Below are positions 9,017 to 17,222 of a stretch of 64,000 bases of DNA, one piece after another. The notes under the pieces are model-generated. The model did not search any database, was not told the DNA's origin, and was given only the letters and a program-made list of their open reading frames with translations. This DNA is from Jiangella alba (GTDB lineage: Bacteria; Actinomycetota; Actinomycetes; Jiangellales; Jiangellaceae): the NCBI RefSeq assembly GCF_900106035.1, contig NZ_FNUC01000004.1, positions 992,001 through 1,056,000 of the forward strand, written 5' to 3'. The position numbers were made by a program, and so were the translations under genes. Within the stretch, counting starts at the first letter, position 1. Every line of letters begins with the position of its first letter.

Positions 9017-10327
9017 ATGCGACGTAGTACCAGGACACGGGCGACGACGGCCGTGACCGCTGCTGTGCTGGCGCTCGTGATGAGCGCCTGCGGCGGTGGT
9101 GACGACGACACCGACACCGCGGACAGCGGCGGCGACTCCTCGCCGGAATCGCTGGCCGACGGGGTCGACGACGGCAGCACCATCACGATGTGGACCAGGG
9201 CGGCCACCGAGGCGCAGTCCCAGCGCCTGGTCGACGCCTACAACGCCGGCCACGAGAACCAGGTCGAGCTGACCGTCATCCCGACCGACGACTACCTGCC
9301 GCGGGTCGGCACGGCGGCCGGCGCGGGCGAACTGCCCGACGTGCTCAGCCTCGACGTCGTGTTCGTGCCGCAGTTCACCACCGCCGGCGCGTACCTCGAC
9401 ATCACCGACCGCATCGACGCGCTGCCGTTCGCCGACGACCTCGCGCAGTCGCACATCGACGTCGGCACGCTCGACGGCGCGAAGTACGTCGTGCCGCACA
9501 CCATGGACCTGTCGGTGCTCTTCTACAACAAGAACCTCTACGAGCAGGCCGGCCTCGACCCCGAGGCGCCGCCCACCACCATGCAGGAGTTCGCCGAGCA
9601 CGCCCGCGCCATCGACGCCCTCGGCGGCGACGTCAGCGGCACGTTCTTCGGCGGCAACTGCGGCGGCTGCTACGTGTTCACGTGGTGGCCGAGCATCTGG
9701 GCGTCCGGCGCCGACGTGATGAACGAGGACGGCACTGAGTCGTTCCTGGCCGAGCCCGAGGCGCAGGCCGTCTACGACGTGTGGAAGGGCCTGGTCGACG
9801 ACGACATCGTCGCGGCCGGCACCCAGGACGAGGCCGGCCCGACGTGGACCGGCGTCTTCCCCGAGGGCAACATCGGCGTGATGCCGATGCCGTCCACCAC
9901 GCTCGGCCTCATGCCCGACACCTTCGAGACCGGCGTCGCGCCCATCCCGGGCGTCGACGGCGGCGAGTCGACGTTCGTCGGCGGCGACGCCGTGGGCATC
10001 TCCAGCAACAGCGAGGTCCCGGACGCGGCCTGGAACTTCATCGCGTGGACGCTCGGCGACGAGGCGCAGGTCGAGGTGCTGGCGCAGAACCGCGACGTCG
10101 TCGCCCGGACCGACCTCGCGTCGAACGAGTACTCCGACCAGGACCCGCGGCTCGTGACCATCAACGAGGTCGCCGGCGTCGGCCGCACGCCGTACTCCAT
10201 GCGCTTCGGCGAGACGTTCAACGACCCGCAGGGCCCGTGGCTGCCGCTCGTGCGCAACTACGTGTTCGGCGACGGCTCGACGCTGGAGCAGGACAACGAG
10301 GCGGTCGACGCGTCGCTGCAGAGCTGA
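9017..10327 (+). CDS. ABC sugar transporter, substrate-binding lipoprotein
   Basis: A 436-residue extracellular solute-binding protein of the carbohydrate (family 1) type. The N-terminus is a lipoprotein signal with lipobox LVMSAC, followed by an acidic Gly/Asp linker. The body has binding-protein landmarks (TITMWTRA, LPDVLSLDVVFVPQF, VPHTMDLSVLFYNKNLYEQAG, WNFIAWTLGDEAQ). GGGGAG stands upstream of the ATG. It is the first gene of the rightward operon; two permeases, GH127 and RraA-like genes follow. No ATPase is encoded in the operon, as is usual for actinobacterial sugar importers that share an MsiK-type ATPase. The ligand is probably an arabino-oligosaccharide, by context only. Confidence 0.92.
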   Translation: MRRSTRTRATTAVTAAVLALVMSACGGGDDDTDTADSGGDSSPESLADGVDDGSTITMWTRAATEAQSQRLVDAYNAGHENQVELTVIPTDDYLPRVGTAAGAGELPDVLSLDVVFVPQFTTAGAYLDITDRIDALPFADDLAQSHIDVGTLDGAKYVVPHTMDLSVLFYNKNLYEQAGLDPEAPPTTMQEFAEHARAIDALGGDVSGTFFGGNCGGCYVFTWWPSIWASGADVMNEDGTESFLAEPEAQAVYDVWKGLVDDDIVAAGTQDEAGPTWTGVFPEGNIGVMPMPSTTLGLMPDTFETGVAPIPGVDGGESTFVGGDAVGISSNSEVPDAAWNFIAWTLGDEAQVEVLAQNRDVVARTDLASNEYSDQDPRLVTINEVAGVGRTPYSMRFGETFNDPQGPWLPLVRNYVFGDGSTLEQDNEAVDASLQS

Positions 10328-10359
10328 CCGCCCGCCCCGTCACAGGAAGGACCCGACGC

Positions 10360-11301
10360 TTGGCCAGCCCAGTCCTGCGCGAGCCCGCGGCTCCGCCGGC
10401 GCACCAGACCCCCAGCTCCCGGGCCTGGTGGCGCACCCGGACGTTCCAAGGAGCGATGTACGCCGCGCCCGCCGCGATCTTCGTACTGCTGCTGTTCGTG
10501 CTCCCGCTGCTGCTGGTGGGCCGGATGTCGGCCAGCGAATGGCCGCTGCTCAAGGGCGGCCAGGGCCTGAACCTGCCGGACAACTACACCGGCATCGCCG
10601 ACGACCGGCTGTTCTGGCCGGCGGTCGGGTTCACGCTGAAGTACACCGTCATCGTCGTGGTGGTGCTGCTGGTCCTCTCGATGGGGATGGCGCTGCTGGT
10701 GCAGGAGCGCCGCCGCGGCGTCGGGCTGCTGCGCACCGCGTACTTCCTGCCCGTCTCGCTCGGCCTGGCGTCGGCGTCGCTGCTGTTCTGGGGGTTCTAC
10801 AGCCCGCAGATCGGGCCGATCGACCCGATCCTGCAGTGGCTGGGCATCACCGACGAGCCGATCCGCTGGATCGGGACGCCGAACATGGCGCTGTTCTCGT
10901 CGATCATCCTCGTGGTCTGGAAGTTCGCCGGGTTCTTCATGCTGATCCTCATGGTCGGGCTGCAGTCGATCCCGACCGAGGTGTACGAGGCGGCCCGCGT
11001 CGACGGCGCCGGCACGGTGCAGTCGTTCTTCCGCATCACGCTGCCGCTGCTGCGCCCGTCGATCGCGCTGTGCCTGATCATCTCCGTCACCGGGTCGCTG
11101 CTGGCGTTCGACCAGTTCTTCATCCTGACCAACGGCGGTCCGGACAACTCCACCACCACCGTGGTGATGATGATCTACCGGGAGGCGTTCCGCCGGTTCG
11201 ACCTCGGCTCGGCGGCCGCGCTGTCCGTCGTCGTGCTGCTGGTGCTCCTGGTCATCAACATCGCCCAGTTCCGCTACCTGCGCCGTGGCGCGGACGGCTG
11301 A
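10360..11301 (+). CDS. ABC sugar transporter permease (MalF/UgpA type)
   Basis: A 313-residue inner-membrane protein of the binding-protein-dependent permease family with about six membrane helices. The start is TTG, with AGGAAGG ten bases upstream, giving MASPVLREP. The cytoplasmic EAA loop that contacts the ATPase is clear (EVYEAARVDGAGTVQSFFRI, followed by TLPLLRP). It has no large periplasmic P2-like insert. It follows the binding-protein gene by 32 bases and forms a heterodimer with the next gene's product (family knowledge). Confidence 0.92.
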   Translation: MASPVLREPAAPPAHQTPSSRAWWRTRTFQGAMYAAPAAIFVLLLFVLPLLLVGRMSASEWPLLKGGQGLNLPDNYTGIADDRLFWPAVGFTLKYTVIVVVVLLVLSMGMALLVQERRRGVGLLRTAYFLPVSLGLASASLLFWGFYSPQIGPIDPILQWLGITDEPIRWIGTPNMALFSSIILVVWKFAGFFMLILMVGLQSIPTEVYEAARVDGAGTVQSFFRITLPLLRPSIALCLIISVTGSLLAFDQFFILTNGGPDNSTTTVVMMIYREAFRRFDLGSAAALSVVVLLVLLVINIAQFRYLRRGADG

Positions 11302-11311
11302 GGGGCGAGCG

Positions 11312-12136
11312 ATGAGACTGCAGCAGGCCATCGGCCGCACGTCGTTCTGGGTGTTCGGCGGCGGGCTGGCGATCATGTTCCTCGTCCCGCTGATCTGGAC
11401 GACCGTCGCGTCGGTGTCGCCGCACGGCGCGACGGCCCAGCAGGACGGCTACGGCTTCAACAACTACCGGACGCTGACGGAGTACGACGCCGGGCTGCCG
11501 ACGTACCTGTGGAACAGCGCGTACGTCTCGATCCTCACGGTCGTGTTCACGCTGGGGCTGTCGCTGCTGGGCGGCTATGCGTTCGCCCGGTTCCGCTTCC
11601 CCGGCCGCGACGCGTTGTTCCTGCTGATCATCGCGATCCTCATGGTTCCCTACGCGACGCTGCTGGTGCCGCTGTGGGTGCTGATGGGCGAGATCGGGCT
11701 GCGGAACTCGCTGACCGGCCTGGCGCTGGTGCTGACGCTGTACCAGCTGCCGTTCTCGATGTTCATGATGCGCATCTCGTTCGAGGCGGTGCCCCGCGAG
11801 ATCGAGGAGTCCGCGCTGGTCGACGGCTGCGGCACGTTCGGTGTGCTGCGCCGGGTGCTGGTGTTCGCGGTCTGGCCCGGGATGATCACCGTGGGACTGT
11901 TCGCGTTCCTGCACGCCTGGAACGACTTCATCGCGCCGCTGTTCATGATCAACGACAGTTCGCGCTACCCGTTGTCGCTGGCCATCGCCACGCTGCGGCA
12001 GCAGACCATGGGCGCCGTCGACTTCGGCGCCACCCAGGCCGGCGTCGTGATCATGGCGCTGCCCTGCCTCCTCCTGTTCGTGCTCCTGCAACGGCATTAC
12101 GTGCGCGGCTTCATGTCCGGAGCGCTGAAGGGATGA
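11312..12136 (+). CDS. ABC sugar transporter permease (MalG/UgpE type)
   Basis: A 274-residue permease with six predicted membrane helices and an EAA loop (EIEESALVDGCGTFGVLRRV). The chosen ATG gives MRLQQAIGRTSFW and sits 10 bases after the first permease, behind GAGGGGCGAG. The stop overlaps the ATG of the GH127 gene (ATGA), so import and intracellular hydrolysis are translationally coupled. It lacks a recognisable ATPase partner in the window. Confidence 0.92.
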   Translation: MRLQQAIGRTSFWVFGGGLAIMFLVPLIWTTVASVSPHGATAQQDGYGFNNYRTLTEYDAGLPTYLWNSAYVSILTVVFTLGLSLLGGYAFARFRFPGRDALFLLIIAILMVPYATLLVPLWVLMGEIGLRNSLTGLALVLTLYQLPFSMFMMRISFEAVPREIEESALVDGCGTFGVLRRVLVFAVWPGMITVGLFAFLHAWNDFIAPLFMINDSSRYPLSLAIATLRQQTMGAVDFGATQAGVVIMALPCLLLFVLLQRHYVRGFMSGALKG

Positions 12137-14052
12137 CCATCGTGCCCGACGATCTGACCGGCCGGCCCGTGGTGCCGAGCACCGGGCGGCTGCGCCCGCT
12201 CGGCCTGCGCGAGGTGCGCATCACCGGGGGCTTCTGGGGGCAGCGGCAGTCCGTGAACGCCGCGGCCACACTCGAGCACAACCTGAGCTGGGAGCGGCGG
12301 GTCGGCTGGATCGACAACTTCGCCGCCGTCGTCGAGGGCCGGGTGGGCCGGGACCGCCGCGGCCGCGAGTTCTCCGACTCCGACGTGTACAAGCTGATCG
12401 AGGGCATGGCCTGGGAGGTCGCCCGCACCGGCGACGAGTTCGCCGCGGCGTCCATCGAGGAACTGGCGAAGGTGATCGAGCGGGCGCAGGAGCCCGACGG
12501 CTACCTCAACACCGCGTTCGGCCATGCCGGCCAGGGCGAGCGGTACTCCGACCTCGAGTGGGGCCACGAGCTGTACTGCTACGGGCACCTCATCCAGGCC
12601 GGCGTCGCCCTGCTGCGCACCGGCGTGGACGGCCCGCTGGCCGACGTCGCCGTGCGGGCCGCCGACCACGTCTGCCGGACCTTCGGGCCGGACGGCAACC
12701 AGGGCGTCTGCGGGCACCCGGTGGTCGAGATGGCGCTGGTCGAGCTGTACCGGGTGACCGGCGAGCGGCGCTACCTCGACCAGGCGGCCCTGTTCGTCTC
12801 GCGCCGCGGGCACGGGGTGCTGGCCGACGTGGAGTTCGGCCGCGGCTACTTCCAGGACGACGTGCCGGTGCGCGACGCAGACGCGTTCCACGGGCACGCC
12901 GTCCGGGCGCTCTACCTCGCCTCCGGCGCCGTCGACGTCGCGGTCGAGACCGGCGACGACGAACTGCTGGCCGCCATCGAGCGGCAGTGGGCGGCGACGG
13001 TCGCCCGGCGGACGTACCTCACCGGCGGCATGGGTGCACGGCACATGGACGAGGCGTTCGGCGACGACTTCGTGCTGCCGCCGGACCGCGCGTACTCCGA
13101 GACCTGCGCCGCGGTGGCGTCGGTGCAGCTGGCGTGGCGGCTGCTGCTCGCGACCGGTGACGCGCGCTACGCCGACCTCGCCGAGCGGACGCTGTACAAC
13201 GTCATCGCCACCTCGCCGGCCGACGACGGCCGTTCCTTCTTCTACGTCAACACGCTGCACCGGCGCCGGATCGGCGGGCTGCCGGCGGTGGATCGTCAGC
13301 ACCCGCGCGCGGAGTCCGGCGTCCGGGCCCCGTGGTTCGACGTGTCGTGCTGCCCGAACAACCTCGCCCGCACGTTCGCCAGCCTCGCCGCCTACCTCGT
13401 CACCGCCGACGACGACGGCCTGCAGGTGCACCAGTACGCCGACGCCTCGGTGTCGACGCGGCTGGCCGGCGGTCGGCCCGCGGGGATCGAGGTGCGCACC
13501 GGCTACCCGTCCGACGGCGCCGTCGTGCTGCGCGTGACGGAGACGTCGCCGGCGCCGTGGACGCTGTCGGTGCGGGTGCCCGCGTGGGCCGCGGACGGTG
13601 CGGAGCTGGTCGCGCCGGACGGCACCCGGCAGCCGGTCGGGCCCGGGTTCGCGTCGGTGACCGCGCCGTTCGCCGTCGGCGACGAGCTGCGGCTGGAGCT
13701 GCCGATGCGGCCGCGCTGGGTCCGGGCCGACCCGCGGATCGACGCGCTGCGCGGCACCGTCGCCGTCGAACGCGGCCCGCTCGTCCTGTGCGCGGAGTCC
13801 ACCGACCTCCCCGCCGGCCGCGACGTCGACGCCGTCCAGGTGGACGTCGACGCACCCCTGACCACCGACGACGACGGCGCGGTGCTCGCGTCCGGCGCGC
13901 TCACCGCCCCCGGTGACCACGACTGGCCGTACGCCGCCGACGCCGGCGCCGATGCCGCCGCGACGCCGGCCCGGATCAGGCTGGTGCCCTACCACTCCTG
14001 GGCCTCCCGCGGCCCGTCCACCATGCGGGTCTGGCTGCCCACCCTGGAGTGA
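12133..14052 (+). CDS. GH127 beta-L-arabinofuranosidase
   Basis: A 639-residue enzyme without a signal peptide, so cytoplasmic. It begins RPLGLREVRITGGFWGQRQ, the classic GH127 (formerly DUF1680) N-terminus, followed by an (alpha/alpha)6 barrel and C-terminal beta-sandwiches. The zinc/nucleophile site of HypBA1-type enzymes is present: Glu323 and Cys325 (YSETCAAV), then Cys406-Cys407 (SCCPNN); the first Cys of the pair corresponds to the known nucleophile. GH127 releases L-arabinose from beta-L-arabinofuranosides such as those on plant hydroxyproline-rich glycoproteins. Coupling to the permease suggests it acts on imported short oligosaccharides. Some GH127 relatives have other specificities, so the exact substrate is inferred. 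Confidence 0.93.
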   Translation: MTIVPDDLTGRPVVPSTGRLRPLGLREVRITGGFWGQRQSVNAAATLEHNLSWERRVGWIDNFAAVVEGRVGRDRRGREFSDSDVYKLIEGMAWEVARTGDEFAAASIEELAKVIERAQEPDGYLNTAFGHAGQGERYSDLEWGHELYCYGHLIQAGVALLRTGVDGPLADVAVRAADHVCRTFGPDGNQGVCGHPVVEMALVELYRVTGERRYLDQAALFVSRRGHGVLADVEFGRGYFQDDVPVRDADAFHGHAVRALYLASGAVDVAVETGDDELLAAIERQWAATVARRTYLTGGMGARHMDEAFGDDFVLPPDRAYSETCAAVASVQLAWRLLLATGDARYADLAERTLYNVIATSPADDGRSFFYVNTLHRRRIGGLPAVDRQHPRAESGVRAPWFDVSCCPNNLARTFASLAAYLVTADDDGLQVHQYADASVSTRLAGGRPAGIEVRTGYPSDGAVVLRVTETSPAPWTLSVRVPAWAADGAELVAPDGTRQPVGPGFASVTAPFAVGDELRLELPMRPRWVRADPRIDALRGTVAVERGPLVLCAESTDLPAGRDVDAVQVDVDAPLTTDDDGAVLASGALTAPGDHDWPYAADAGADAAATPARIRLVPYHSWASRGPSTMRVWLPTLE

Positions 14053-14068
14053 CCCCTAGAGTCAGGGC

Positions 14069-14749
14069 ATGTTCGAGAACCTCACCACCGCGCACCTCGC
14101 CGACGCGTGCCTGCGGGCGGGCGTGCCGGTGCGGTGCGCGTCGCTGCCGCCGGTCGTCGCCGGGTGGAGGGCGGCCGGGCGCGCGCTGCCGTGCGTGCAC
14201 GTCGGCAGCGTCGACGTGTTCCTGGAGGCGTACGAGTCGGCCGGGCCGGGCGACGTGCTGGTGGTCGACAACGGCGGGCGGCGCGACGAAGCGTGCGTCG
14301 GGGACCTCGCGGTGCTCGAGGCGCGCGCGGCCGGGCTGTCCGGCGTCGTCATCTGGGGGCTGCACCGCGACACCGCCGACGTCCGGGCCATCGGGCTGCC
14401 GGTGTTCAGCCTCGGCGCGCTGCCCACCGGGCCGCAGCGACTCGACCCGCGCCCGCCCGACGGCGGACTGGTGCGCGCCACCGTCGGCGACTTCGCGCTC
14501 ACCCGCGACGACGCCGTGCTCGCCGACGACGACGGCGTGGTCGTGGTGCCCGCGGACCGTGCGGACGAGCTGACCACGCTGGCCGCCGCGATCCGCGACA
14601 CCGAACGGCAGCAGGCCGACCTCGTCCGGTCCGGCACGACGCTGCGCGACCAGCTCCGCTTCACCGACTACCTCGCCCGCCGCCGCGCCGAGCCGGACCT
14701 CACCTTCCGGGCCCACCTGCGCGCCATCGGCGGCGCCATCGAGGAGTGA
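14069..14749 (+). CDS. RraA-like family protein (possible aldolase)
   Basis: A 226-residue protein of the RraA / 4-hydroxy-4-methyl-2-oxoglutarate aldolase-like fold (formerly called dimethylmenaquinone methyltransferase-like). Family features: MFENLTTAHLADACLRAG, the central GDVLVVDNGGRRDEACVGD and GLSGVVIWGLHRDTADVRAI, which carry the metal/substrate-binding Gly, Arg and Asp residues. TAGAGT lies 6 bases before the ATG, so it may have its own leaderless promoter although only 16 bases separate it from GH127. In sugar operons such proteins can be aldolases for keto-acid intermediates; no L-arabinose catabolic genes are visible here, so its role is open. Confidence 0.75.
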   Translation: MFENLTTAHLADACLRAGVPVRCASLPPVVAGWRAAGRALPCVHVGSVDVFLEAYESAGPGDVLVVDNGGRRDEACVGDLAVLEARAAGLSGVVIWGLHRDTADVRAIGLPVFSLGALPTGPQRLDPRPPDGGLVRATVGDFALTRDDAVLADDDGVVVVPADRADELTTLAAAIRDTERQQADLVRSGTTLRDQLRFTDYLARRRAEPDLTFRAHLRAIGGAIEE

Positions 14750-14763
14750 GCTGCCCGCGCCCT

Positions 14764-14831
14764 TTGCAATGAGCACCCATACGCACCACCCGGGTGGGCG
14801 CGGAGGTGGTGCGTATGGGTGCTCATTGCAA
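14764..14831. repeat. Palindromic element, locus 1 (27-base arms)
   Basis: Perfect inverted repeat: arms 14764-14790 and 14805-14831 with a 14-base loop. The core is TTGCAATGAGCACC then CATACGCACC, mirrored as GGTGCTCATTGCAA. It lies just after the RraA-like stop and could fold as a bidirectional terminator between convergent genes. It has no T-tract. The same core occurs at 55749-55869 with a compensating base change in both arms. Confidence 0.85.
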
Positions 14832-14978
14832 GGGGAGCTGACGGCGCTCAGGGCGCGCACCGCGGCGTCGACGCGGACGTGGTGCGTATCGGTGCTCATT
14901 GCAAAGGCGAACCGACCGCACTCAACGTCCGCACCGCGGCCTCGACACGGACCCGGTGCGCATCGGTGCTCATTGCAA
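14821..14978. repeat. Tandem 73-74 base repeat carrying copies of the EIIA gene end
   Basis: GCTCATTGCAA recurs at 14821, 14894 and 14968, i.e. with periods of 73 and 74 bases. Read leftward, each unit ends in a version of the EIIA C-terminus (AAVRxLSAVxSPLQ, stop). The copy nearest EIIA is almost identical. The far copy differs mainly at synonymous positions and has lost one base near its stop. The units begin ATGAGCACC and overlap the preceding stop as ATGA. Confidence 0.85.
14896..14973 (-). other. Repeat-encoded mini-ORF, 25 codons
   Basis: An open frame starting MSTDAHRVRV and ending LSAVGSPLQ. Its ATG overlaps the EIIA stop codon (ATGA) and its own stop overlaps the ATG of the next repeat unit. 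It is almost certainly a by-product of the tandem duplication, but the geometry would allow re-initiation by ribosomes finishing EIIA. I do not claim it is a gene. Confidence 0.3.
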
Positions 14979-15416
14979 AGGCGAACCGACCGCACTCAAC
15001 ATGCGCACCGCGGCCTCGCGATCCGGCGCCTGACGCAGCTGGTCGGCGAGACCGTCGAGCAGGTGCTCGGCGAGATTCTGCAGCAGCGCCAGGTGCGCGG
15101 CGTCGTCCGGGGAGCCGAAGGCCAGCACGACGTCGACGGGGTCGTTCTCGTCGTGGCCGAACTCCACCGGCGTCGCCAGGACGGCCACCGACAGACACAG
15201 CGCCAGCGCGCCGTCCTCGGGCCGGGCGTGCGCCAGCGCGATGCCCGGCGCCAGCACCATGTACGGCCCGTGCTCCTCGGCGATCGCGATGCATCGCTCC
15301 GGATAGCGCGGCTCCAGCGCGCCGTCGCTGACCAGCGGCGCGCAGGCCGCGTGCACCGCGCCGCGCCAGTCGGCGGCGCGCACGTCGACGACGGCGCCGA
15401 TGACGGGGGTGGTCAC
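14970..15416 (-). CDS. PTS EIIA component (mannitol/fructose/ascorbate type)
   Basis: A 148-residue cytoplasmic PTS EIIA-2 domain; His63 in APGIALAHARPEDGA is the phosphoryl-accepting residue. The GTG start overlaps the EIIB stop (GTGA). It would pass phosphate from HPr to EIIB of the adjacent ascorbate-type system (UlaC-like). The last three codons, TTG CAA TGA, are the core of a palindromic repeat, so the C-terminal tail REAAVRMLSAVGSPLQ is shared with the downstream tandem copies. The original stop may have been replaced when the element arrived. Confidence 0.88.
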   Translation of the reverse strand: MTTPVIGAVVDVRAADWRGAVHAACAPLVSDGALEPRYPERCIAIAEEHGPYMVLAPGIALAHARPEDGALALCLSVAVLATPVEFGHDENDPVDVVLAFGSPDDAAHLALLQNLAEHLLDGLADQLRQAPDREAAVRMLSAVGSPLQ

Positions 15417-15721
15417 GGCAGCCAGCCCTGCTCGCGCAGCGCCTCCTCCAGCTGCCGCCGCAAGCCGTCGACGTCCATGAAGTTGCTGATCGGCAGCACC
15501 ACCGGCGCGACCGAGCCGAGGTCGTCGGTGTGCAGGCCCTGCGCGATGGCGACGTCGGCCCGCATGCCGCGCGCCGACGACACGTCGGTGTGCTCGACCT
15601 TCGCCTCGACGCCGAGCGACTTCAGCGCCTTCTCGGCGTTCATCTTGAGGATCAGGCTGCTGCCCATGCCGACGCCGCAGACGGTCAGGACGCTCAGCGG
15701 GCGGTTCGGTGCTGGGGACAT
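15413..15721 (-). CDS. PTS EIIB component, ascorbate/SgaB type
   Basis: A 102-residue EIIB domain; Cys15 in LTVCGVGMGSSLILKM is the phosphocysteine, and the Cys-loop matches SgaB/UlaB-like proteins. The start MSPAPNRPLS was preferred over an upstream in-frame ATG at 15763, which would overlap EIIC by 35 bases and has no ribosome site; GAGAG stands upstream of the chosen start. It lies 7 bases after EIIC and overlaps EIIA. It phosphorylates the sugar during transport through EIIC. Confidence 0.87.
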   Translation of the reverse strand: MSPAPNRPLSVLTVCGVGMGSSLILKMNAEKALKSLGVEAKVEHTDVSSARGMRADVAIAQGLHTDDLGSVAPVVLPISNFMDVDGLRRQLEEALREQGWLP

Positions 15722-15728
15722 CGGGAAT

Positions 15729-17159
15729 TCACCGTTCTCTCGACACTTCGGATCGTTCATCATTCGACGCTGCCAGGCGCGCGTCGTCGCGGCGTTGCAG
15801 ACGCTTGAGGAACCACGTCCACACCCCGAAGACGGCGACGACGACCAGGCCGGCCAGCAGCACGCCGTTGTCGCCGAACCCGGAGAACAGCTCGCCCAGC
15901 CCGAGCAGCAGCAGGATCATCAGGTACCAGTCCGGGTCGGCCAGCGTGGCCAGCTCCGGCGCTGTGTCGGACAGCAGGTTCCAGCCGAGCCACTGGCCGA
16001 ACGCCAGCGACACCCCGGCGACGACGCCGGCCAGCACGGCGCCGCGCCAGCCGCCGAACGCGTTGCCGAACACCGCCGCGCCCGCGCCGACGAAGAACAA
16101 CATGATCATCGGCGGCACCAGGACGAACCAGCCGGCCGCCGCGAACACCCCCATCAGCACGAGGAACGTCACCGTCGTCGACAGGAAGCCGACCATGACC
16201 GCCGTCGGCGCCACCGGGAAGATCGTCGGCGCGTCCAGGGCGGGACGCGAGCCGGGGATCGCCTTCTCGCTGATGCCGGTGAACGCCGGCACGATCTCGG
16301 CCAGGAACATCCGCACGCCGTAGAGCAGGATCGCGATGCCCGCCGCGAACCGCAGCGCCGCGATGATGCCCCACACCCACGGGTTGATCTCCGGGTCGTA
16401 CGCCGCGGCCTGCGCGTCGACCACGCCGCCGTCGGCGAACGCCAGCCCGGCCAGCATGATCACCCCGATGACCACCGCCGTCGACACCGTGACGTCCTTG
16501 AAGAAGGACAGCCGCTTCGGCACCTTCACCTGCTCGACGTCGTCGCGCTCGGGGTTGCCGACGAGCGGCGCCAGCTTCCCGCTCAGCCACGCCACCGACG
16601 AGCTGGTGTGCCCGTAGCCCCAGTCGTCGGAGCCGATGACGCGGCGCATCATCGGCGCGATGAACAGCGGCTGGACGGTCCAGTAGCAGCCGGCCACGAC
16701 CGAGCCGACCAGCACCAGCTGCCAGCGGTCCAGCTCGCCGAACACCTGCACCAGCGACGCCGTGATGACGACGGCCATCCAGAACAGCAGGTGCCCGGTG
16801 AGGTACACGTAGCGGGTCCGCAGCACCCGGACCAGCACCAGGTGCACCACGAAGCCGAGCGTGATGACCAGCGCGATGTCGCTGCCGTGGGTGCCCAGGA
16901 ACTCGTCCAGCGTGTTGCTCGACGACGGCGGGTCCAGGCCGACCGCGCTGGAGACGATCGCCTGGAACGACGCCAGCCCGCCGACGAACACGTCGATGCC
17001 GATGAACAGGATGATGATGCCGATCGTCGCCCTGATCGCGCCGCCGACGACGTCCTCGACCGGCTTGCGCTGCAACAGCAGGCCGATGGCCGTGATCAGG
17101 CCGATGAGGACCGATACCTCGTTGAACAGGTTGGTCGCGATGAACTCGAGAACGTCCAC
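15729..17159 (-). CDS. ulaA: PTS EIIC component, ascorbate type (UlaA/SgaT family)
   Basis: A 476-residue integral membrane transporter with about eleven hydrophobic segments, starting GTG (MDVLEFIATNLFNEVSVL) behind TGGAGA. The sequence is characteristic of the UlaA family: KPVEDVVGGAIRATIGIIIL, LTGHLLFWMAVVI, a cytoplasmic loop KLSFF-like (VPKRLSFFKDVTVSTAVVI) and GLGELFSGFGDNGVLLAG. It is the first gene of the EIIC-EIIB-EIIA operon. UlaA transports and phosphorylates L-ascorbate in E. coli, but homologues take other substrates and no ascorbate-6-phosphate pathway enzyme is adjacent, so the sugar is uncertain. Confidence 0.85.
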   Translation of the reverse strand: MDVLEFIATNLFNEVSVLIGLITAIGLLLQRKPVEDVVGGAIRATIGIIILFIGIDVFVGGLASFQAIVSSAVGLDPPSSSNTLDEFLGTHGSDIALVITLGFVVHLVLVRVLRTRYVYLTGHLLFWMAVVITASLVQVFGELDRWQLVLVGSVVAGCYWTVQPLFIAPMMRRVIGSDDWGYGHTSSSVAWLSGKLAPLVGNPERDDVEQVKVPKRLSFFKDVTVSTAVVIGVIMLAGLAFADGGVVDAQAAAYDPEINPWVWGIIAALRFAAGIAILLYGVRMFLAEIVPAFTGISEKAIPGSRPALDAPTIFPVAPTAVMVGFLSTTVTFLVLMGVFAAAGWFVLVPPMIMLFFVGAGAAVFGNAFGGWRGAVLAGVVAGVSLAFGQWLGWNLLSDTAPELATLADPDWYLMILLLLGLGELFSGFGDNGVLLAGLVVVAVFGVWTWFLKRLQRRDDARLAASNDERSEVSRER

Positions 17160-17222
17160 GGGTGGGGTCTCCAGGATCTCGGCGCTCGGACGCCCCCCGT
17201 GTCGTTGCGCGCGACCCTACCG

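Noticed and set aside
14764-14831. Calling the palindrome an ordinary rho-independent terminator
   Set aside because: There is no T-tract on either strand, and the sequence recurs with tandem copies at 55749. It may still stop transcription, but repeat is the safer call.
14821-14978. CRISPR array
   Set aside because: Units are 73-74 bases, spacers are homologous to each other and to EIIA, and no cas gene is present.
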